From the NCBI RefSeq assembly GCF_044597725.1, contig NZ_CP139003.1, positions 2,108,001 to 2,172,000 on the forward strand: a DNA stretch of 64,000 nt, in the 5' to 3' direction. The notes under the pieces are model-generated. The model did no database searches. It saw only the letters and a program-made list of their open reading frames with translations, and was not told the origin of the DNA. A program made the translations under genes and the position numbers. Shown here in pieces: positions 60,935 through 64,000 of the stretch. The first letter of the stretch is position 1. Each line of letters opens with the position of its first letter. Origin of the DNA: Bermanella sp044597725. GTDB taxonomy: Bacteria > Pseudomonadota > Gammaproteobacteria > Pseudomonadales > Oceanobacteraceae.

Positions 60935-63457
60935 ATGTCAGTTAGTATTCGAGTTTATCCAAATAAGTTAGATTCAACGATTTTTGAAGAGTGTCTGTGT
61001 GATGCAGGGCTAACTATTACCGAGTGGTTGCTAAATTCCGTGCCCGCTTATAGCGAGCGCGAGCAGCCATTAATGAGTATGACATTGAATGGATTTGATA
61101 TAGAACCTGAATATTGGCCAGTTACGCTTCTTCAATCGGGTAATAGGCTAGAGGTTTATATTGAGCCTAGAGACCCAGTAACGGTCACGCTAACGGTAAT
61201 CGCTGTGGTGAGTGCAGCTGCTGCAATCTATTATGCAAACCAATCTATTCCTGACACATATAACAGCACAGTTCCAAAAGGTTCGCCTGTTTACTCAGTT
61301 AATGCTCAAGGTAATCAGCCTCGATTAATGGGTGTAGTGCCTGAGGTGTTTGGTCGCCATAAAGTATTTCCCGATTATCTGAATCAAGTAAGAAGGGAGT
61401 TCCAAGACAACAAAGAATACCTATTTCTAATGCTGTCAGTTGGTGTTGGTCAGTATGACATTGACCCCAAACAAATATTTATCGGTGACACCTCGATACA
61501 TAAATATGCTTCAGATATTGAATACACAGTATATCCGCCGGGGGCTGATGTTAGCGGTAGCGATGCTCATAAGAATGTATTTACAAGTAAGGAAGTTGCG
61601 AGGGATGGTTTCGAACTTCTGGGGCCAATTTCAAACTATGAATATAACGGTACTGCACCAGGAGAAGCTTATGTAAAAAGAATGTGGGGCAACAAGGATA
61701 TTAATGCAAAGTATTACTTTGCAAGTGGAAATGGATCAATTGAAGGCCGAATTGCAGGGTACACTACTGGTGCCTACATTGAGTTTTATGATTGCGATCC
61801 ATTGCTAAAGGGCATCTATTTCATCGAAAAAGGGGATTCTCTCAACGCACCTTGTAGCTATGACGGCACGCTCCAGCCCACCTCAAAACTACTGAAAGTA
61901 GACCCTGAGACTCTTGAGCTAATCACTGACTGGGCAGGATTCCCTATAGCTTGTGGTGAACCATATACAGCAAAATCAAGAGTCTTTAACAAAGGTGCGG
62001 AGGGTGATTTCATTGGCCCGTTTTCAGCAGCGCCAGCAGGGGTTCTAACCGATAGGGTTTCACTTGATTTCAAGTTTGGTTCTGGATTGGCTATTTTAGA
62101 TGGTGACGGTAATCCTACTCCGCACTCTGTAACGATTAAAATTTATTGGCGTGAAAAAGTAGATGGTTCAAACTGGAATATAATAACCCGCACGTTCTCA
62201 GATTCTACTGTCAATGAGCTTTCTTACACTGTTGATGTAAACCTTGGTGGATATAAAGATGTTGAGATTAAAGTCTTGCGGCATTCGAAAGAGACTGACG
62301 ATTTAACCTACCGTGAAAAATGTGAGTGGGTCGGTTTGAAGTCGGAATTGCCTGCGGCCACTTCATACCCAGATGTCACGACAATTGCTCTCAAAATACG
62401 CGGTACCAATGCGCTTGCTTCAACTGCAGAAAACAAAGTCAATCTAATAGCAACTCGCTATTTGCCTACATGGTCTGGCAGTTCATTCGGATCAAGCGCC
62501 CCAACAACAGATATTGCTCCCGTTGTTAAGTATCTTGCTGATCAATGCGAACTCCCCGTCGATATGGATGAGTTAAAACGCTTGCATGATATTTGGAAAG
62601 CCAGAGGCGATGAATTTAATGGCGTATTTGATAACCCAACTACGGCATGGGAGGCACTAAAGAGGATTTTGGCCGTAGGGTTTGCTGAGCCTACATTAGA
62701 CTTTGGGCAGTTGGTTCCTGTGCGAGATGAGCAGAGAGCAACCATCGAGCATATGTATATGCCTCAAAATATTTTACCTAATAGCTGGAAAATGAATGCA
62801 ACGCTATTTGATGCCAGTGAGCCAGATGGGGTTGAAGTAGAGTATATGGATGGCTCAGCTGGTACGTGGAAATCCGAAACCATAATGTGCACATTACCAG
62901 GCGAAGCCGGTGAGAACCCAGAGAAGGTTAGGGCGTATGGAATAACAGATCGCACCAAGGCTTATCAGTTTGGTATGCGCAAGCGTTCAGCTATGCGCTA
63001 TCGTCGTAAGCAGCATAAATTTGCGACAGAGATGGACGGCTTAAACTCAAACTATTTGAGTTATGACGGTTTGGCCATTCAATCGCCATCATTCAGTCAA
63101 ACAGGCGAATTGCTTAGTTATGAAGGCAATATATTGGTGTTGAGTGAGCCTGTTGAGTTCTCAGCTGGCACACACTATATCGCGCTAAGAAAGCCTGACG
63201 GCACAGCCAGTGGTCCTTATGAATGTGTAAAAGGTGAGCAAGATAGCGAAGTCATCATTTCGCAAAGCTTGGATTTTAATCCGGTAATCAATGGCAGGCA
63301 GGAACCACCTTTCTTTATGTTCGGCGTAGCAAGTGAATGGTGCGAGCGTGTTTTGATTCAAGATATCCAGCCAAGCGGCACGGATCGAGTGAATCTTACT
63401 GCCATTAGTGACGATCCGCGAGTCTATGCTTATGACGATGCGGTTGCACCGAACTAA
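60935..63457 (+). CDS. TipJ/J-like central tail tip protein
   Basis: This is an 840-residue protein with an N-terminal I-like part (about 1-110, with transmembrane-like VTVTLTVIAVVSAAAAIYYA). The TipJ core follows (QPRLMGVVPEVFGRHKVFPD, YLFLMLSVGVGQYDIDPKQI), then fibronectin-like repeats and YMPQNILPNSWKMNATLFDA. It determines host range at the tail tip. It ends 39 bp before a lipoprotein gene. Confidence 0.85.
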   Translation: MSVSIRVYPNKLDSTIFEECLCDAGLTITEWLLNSVPAYSEREQPLMSMTLNGFDIEPEYWPVTLLQSGNRLEVYIEPRDPVTVTLTVIAVVSAAAAIYYANQSIPDTYNSTVPKGSPVYSVNAQGNQPRLMGVVPEVFGRHKVFPDYLNQVRREFQDNKEYLFLMLSVGVGQYDIDPKQIFIGDTSIHKYASDIEYTVYPPGADVSGSDAHKNVFTSKEVARDGFELLGPISNYEYNGTAPGEAYVKRMWGNKDINAKYYFASGNGSIEGRIAGYTTGAYIEFYDCDPLLKGIYFIEKGDSLNAPCSYDGTLQPTSKLLKVDPETLELITDWAGFPIACGEPYTAKSRVFNKGAEGDFIGPFSAAPAGVLTDRVSLDFKFGSGLAILDGDGNPTPHSVTIKIYWREKVDGSNWNIITRTFSDSTVNELSYTVDVNLGGYKDVEIKVLRHSKETDDLTYREKCEWVGLKSELPAATSYPDVTTIALKIRGTNALASTAENKVNLIATRYLPTWSGSSFGSSAPTTDIAPVVKYLADQCELPVDMDELKRLHDIWKARGDEFNGVFDNPTTAWEALKRILAVGFAEPTLDFGQLVPVRDEQRATIEHMYMPQNILPNSWKMNATLFDASEPDGVEVEYMDGSAGTWKSETIMCTLPGEAGENPEKVRAYGITDRTKAYQFGMRKRSAMRYRRKQHKFATEMDGLNSNYLSYDGLAIQSPSFSQTGELLSYEGNILVLSEPVEFSAGTHYIALRKPDGTASGPYECVKGEQDSEVIISQSLDFNPVINGRQEPPFFMFGVASEWCERVLIQDIQPSGTDRVNLTAISDDPRVYAYDDAVAPN

Positions 63458-63473
63458 AAGCCGTTGTTAAATG

Positions 63474-63492
63474 ACTCCCTTTAACAGGGAGT
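63474..63492 (+). promoter_or_regulatory. Hairpin covering the ribosome-binding site of the next gene
   Basis: ACTCCCT-TTAAC-AGGGAGT is a perfect 7-bp stem whose right arm contains the AGGGAG ribosome-binding site of the lipoprotein gene at 63497. Translation may be weak unless the stem opens. This is inferred from symmetry. Confidence 0.55.
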
Positions 63493-63496
63493 TATC

Positions 63497-63982
63497 ATGA
63501 AATTAATCTTATCACTGCTAATTACAATAGGCTTAACCGCATGTGCCAACGTCGATATGACAGAAGTCAGCGAAGATCAGCGCACCTTCACCAGTATTGT
63601 GGAAGTAGATGGTTTAGCCCGTAGCGAAGCCTATCAGCGCGCTCAGGAATGGGTTGCGCTCACTTATAACAGCGCCAATGATGTGATTCAGTCAAAGAAT
63701 GAAAAGACTGGACGTATCATAGGAAAGGGAATCACTACGGCAAAAGTAGACCTTGGAACTGGACCGCTGAATTACTGGCGATACAGTCACTCCATTGTGA
63801 TCGACACCAAGGACAATAAAGCCCGACTTGTTCTTTCTGATTTTATCAGCCTAAAGTCTGGCTACCCGCCACGATATGCCTACCTATACTACCCCGTGAA
63901 GGACAGTGTCCAGTCAGTATTATCGAGTTTTGAGCAGTATATGAGAACCGGCGGCAATCAAACCGTGGATTCTGATTGGTAA
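63497..63982 (+). CDS. Phage lipoprotein with DUF4468-like domain
   Basis: This is a 161-residue protein with a lipobox signal (MKLILSLLITIGLTACANVD) and a beta-alpha domain (FTSIVEVDGLARSEAYQRAQ, YSHSIVIDTKDNKARLVLSD) of the DUF4468 type. A lipoprotein after the tip gene resembles lambda Lom-type conversion genes or T5 Llp exclusion lipoproteins. The role is not shown. Confidence 0.7.
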   Translation: MKLILSLLITIGLTACANVDMTEVSEDQRTFTSIVEVDGLARSEAYQRAQEWVALTYNSANDVIQSKNEKTGRIIGKGITTAKVDLGTGPLNYWRYSHSIVIDTKDNKARLVLSDFISLKSGYPPRYAYLYYPVKDSVQSVLSSFEQYMRTGGNQTVDSDW

Positions 63983-64000
63983 GGTTATTCTAAGCTTGGC

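Larger units (their letters stand above)
30153..64000. mobile_element. Lambda-like prophage integrated at dusA (left end to window edge)
   Basis: A continuous set of phage modules starts at dusA and runs past the window: integrase, leftward early genes, immunity region, replication, Q-like, lysis, cos-like site, terminase, head, tail and tip. The order is lambdoid. All structural genes look intact, so the element may be functional. The left boundary is approximate and the right attachment site is not seen. Confidence 0.95.

Overview
The window comes from the chromosome of a gammaproteobacterium, most likely a marine heterotroph of the Oceanospirillales/Pseudomonas-like branch. The evidence is gene content: a type VI secretion cluster, the block uvrY(gacA)-uvrC-pgsA-tRNA-Gly-tRNA-Cys-tRNA-Leu in the same order as in enteric and pseudomonad genomes, a Pseudomonas-type isocitrate lyase and malate synthase G. 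The species cannot be named from sequence alone.

Host part (1-30152). The left edge holds the leftward genes tssA-tssB-tssC, with tssC cut by the window. Next is a divergent pair, a class II deacetylase and a Pat-type protein acetyltransferase, which looks like a reversible lysine-acetylation module. uvrY-uvrC-pgsA and three tRNAs follow. After three small envelope-type unknowns comes aceA, whose 3' end and terminator are tandemly duplicated, with a divergent LysR regulator. A tight five-gene operon runs large lipoprotein, outer-membrane protein, gspA-like ATPase, gspB-like partner, dinG. Then come a glutathione transferase, a Fur-box-preceded DUF2061 gene, glcB, a few housekeeping genes, transaldolase and dusA.

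Prophage (about 30153 to beyond 64000). A lambda-like temperate siphophage is inserted at the 5' end of dusA, a known integration site. The order is lambdoid: integrase; a leftward early operon (31484-38015) of small zinc-finger proteins, a PrtN homologue, an exonuclease, DUF2303 and a KilA-C-type protein; an immunity region with XRE regulators and shared operators; a rightward operon with Cro-like, CII-like, primase and VirE-type helicase genes; an iteron-rich putative origin; a Q-like late regulator; a reversed membrane-protein moron; lysis genes; a cos-like site; terminase, portal, protease-capsid fusion, tail genes with a -1 frameshift in the G-T chaperone, tape measure, an SGNH-hydrolase tail fibre, NlpC/P60 peptidase, a J-like tip protein and a lipoprotein. 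The right attachment site lies outside the window.

The most notable observations are regulatory and structural. They are two operator families in the immunity region, an AT-rich segment flanked by oppositely oriented 9-bp-spaced TGACC iterons, a lambda-like cos, a slippery AAACCCC in the tail chaperone, four GGTGACAA sites between dusA and int, and tandem copies of the aceA tail. No wholly new multi-gene system can be claimed with confidence. The lipoprotein/OMP/gspAB operon and the two unassigned prophage membrane proteins (35018-35899 and 43661-44257) are the best candidates for undescribed biology.
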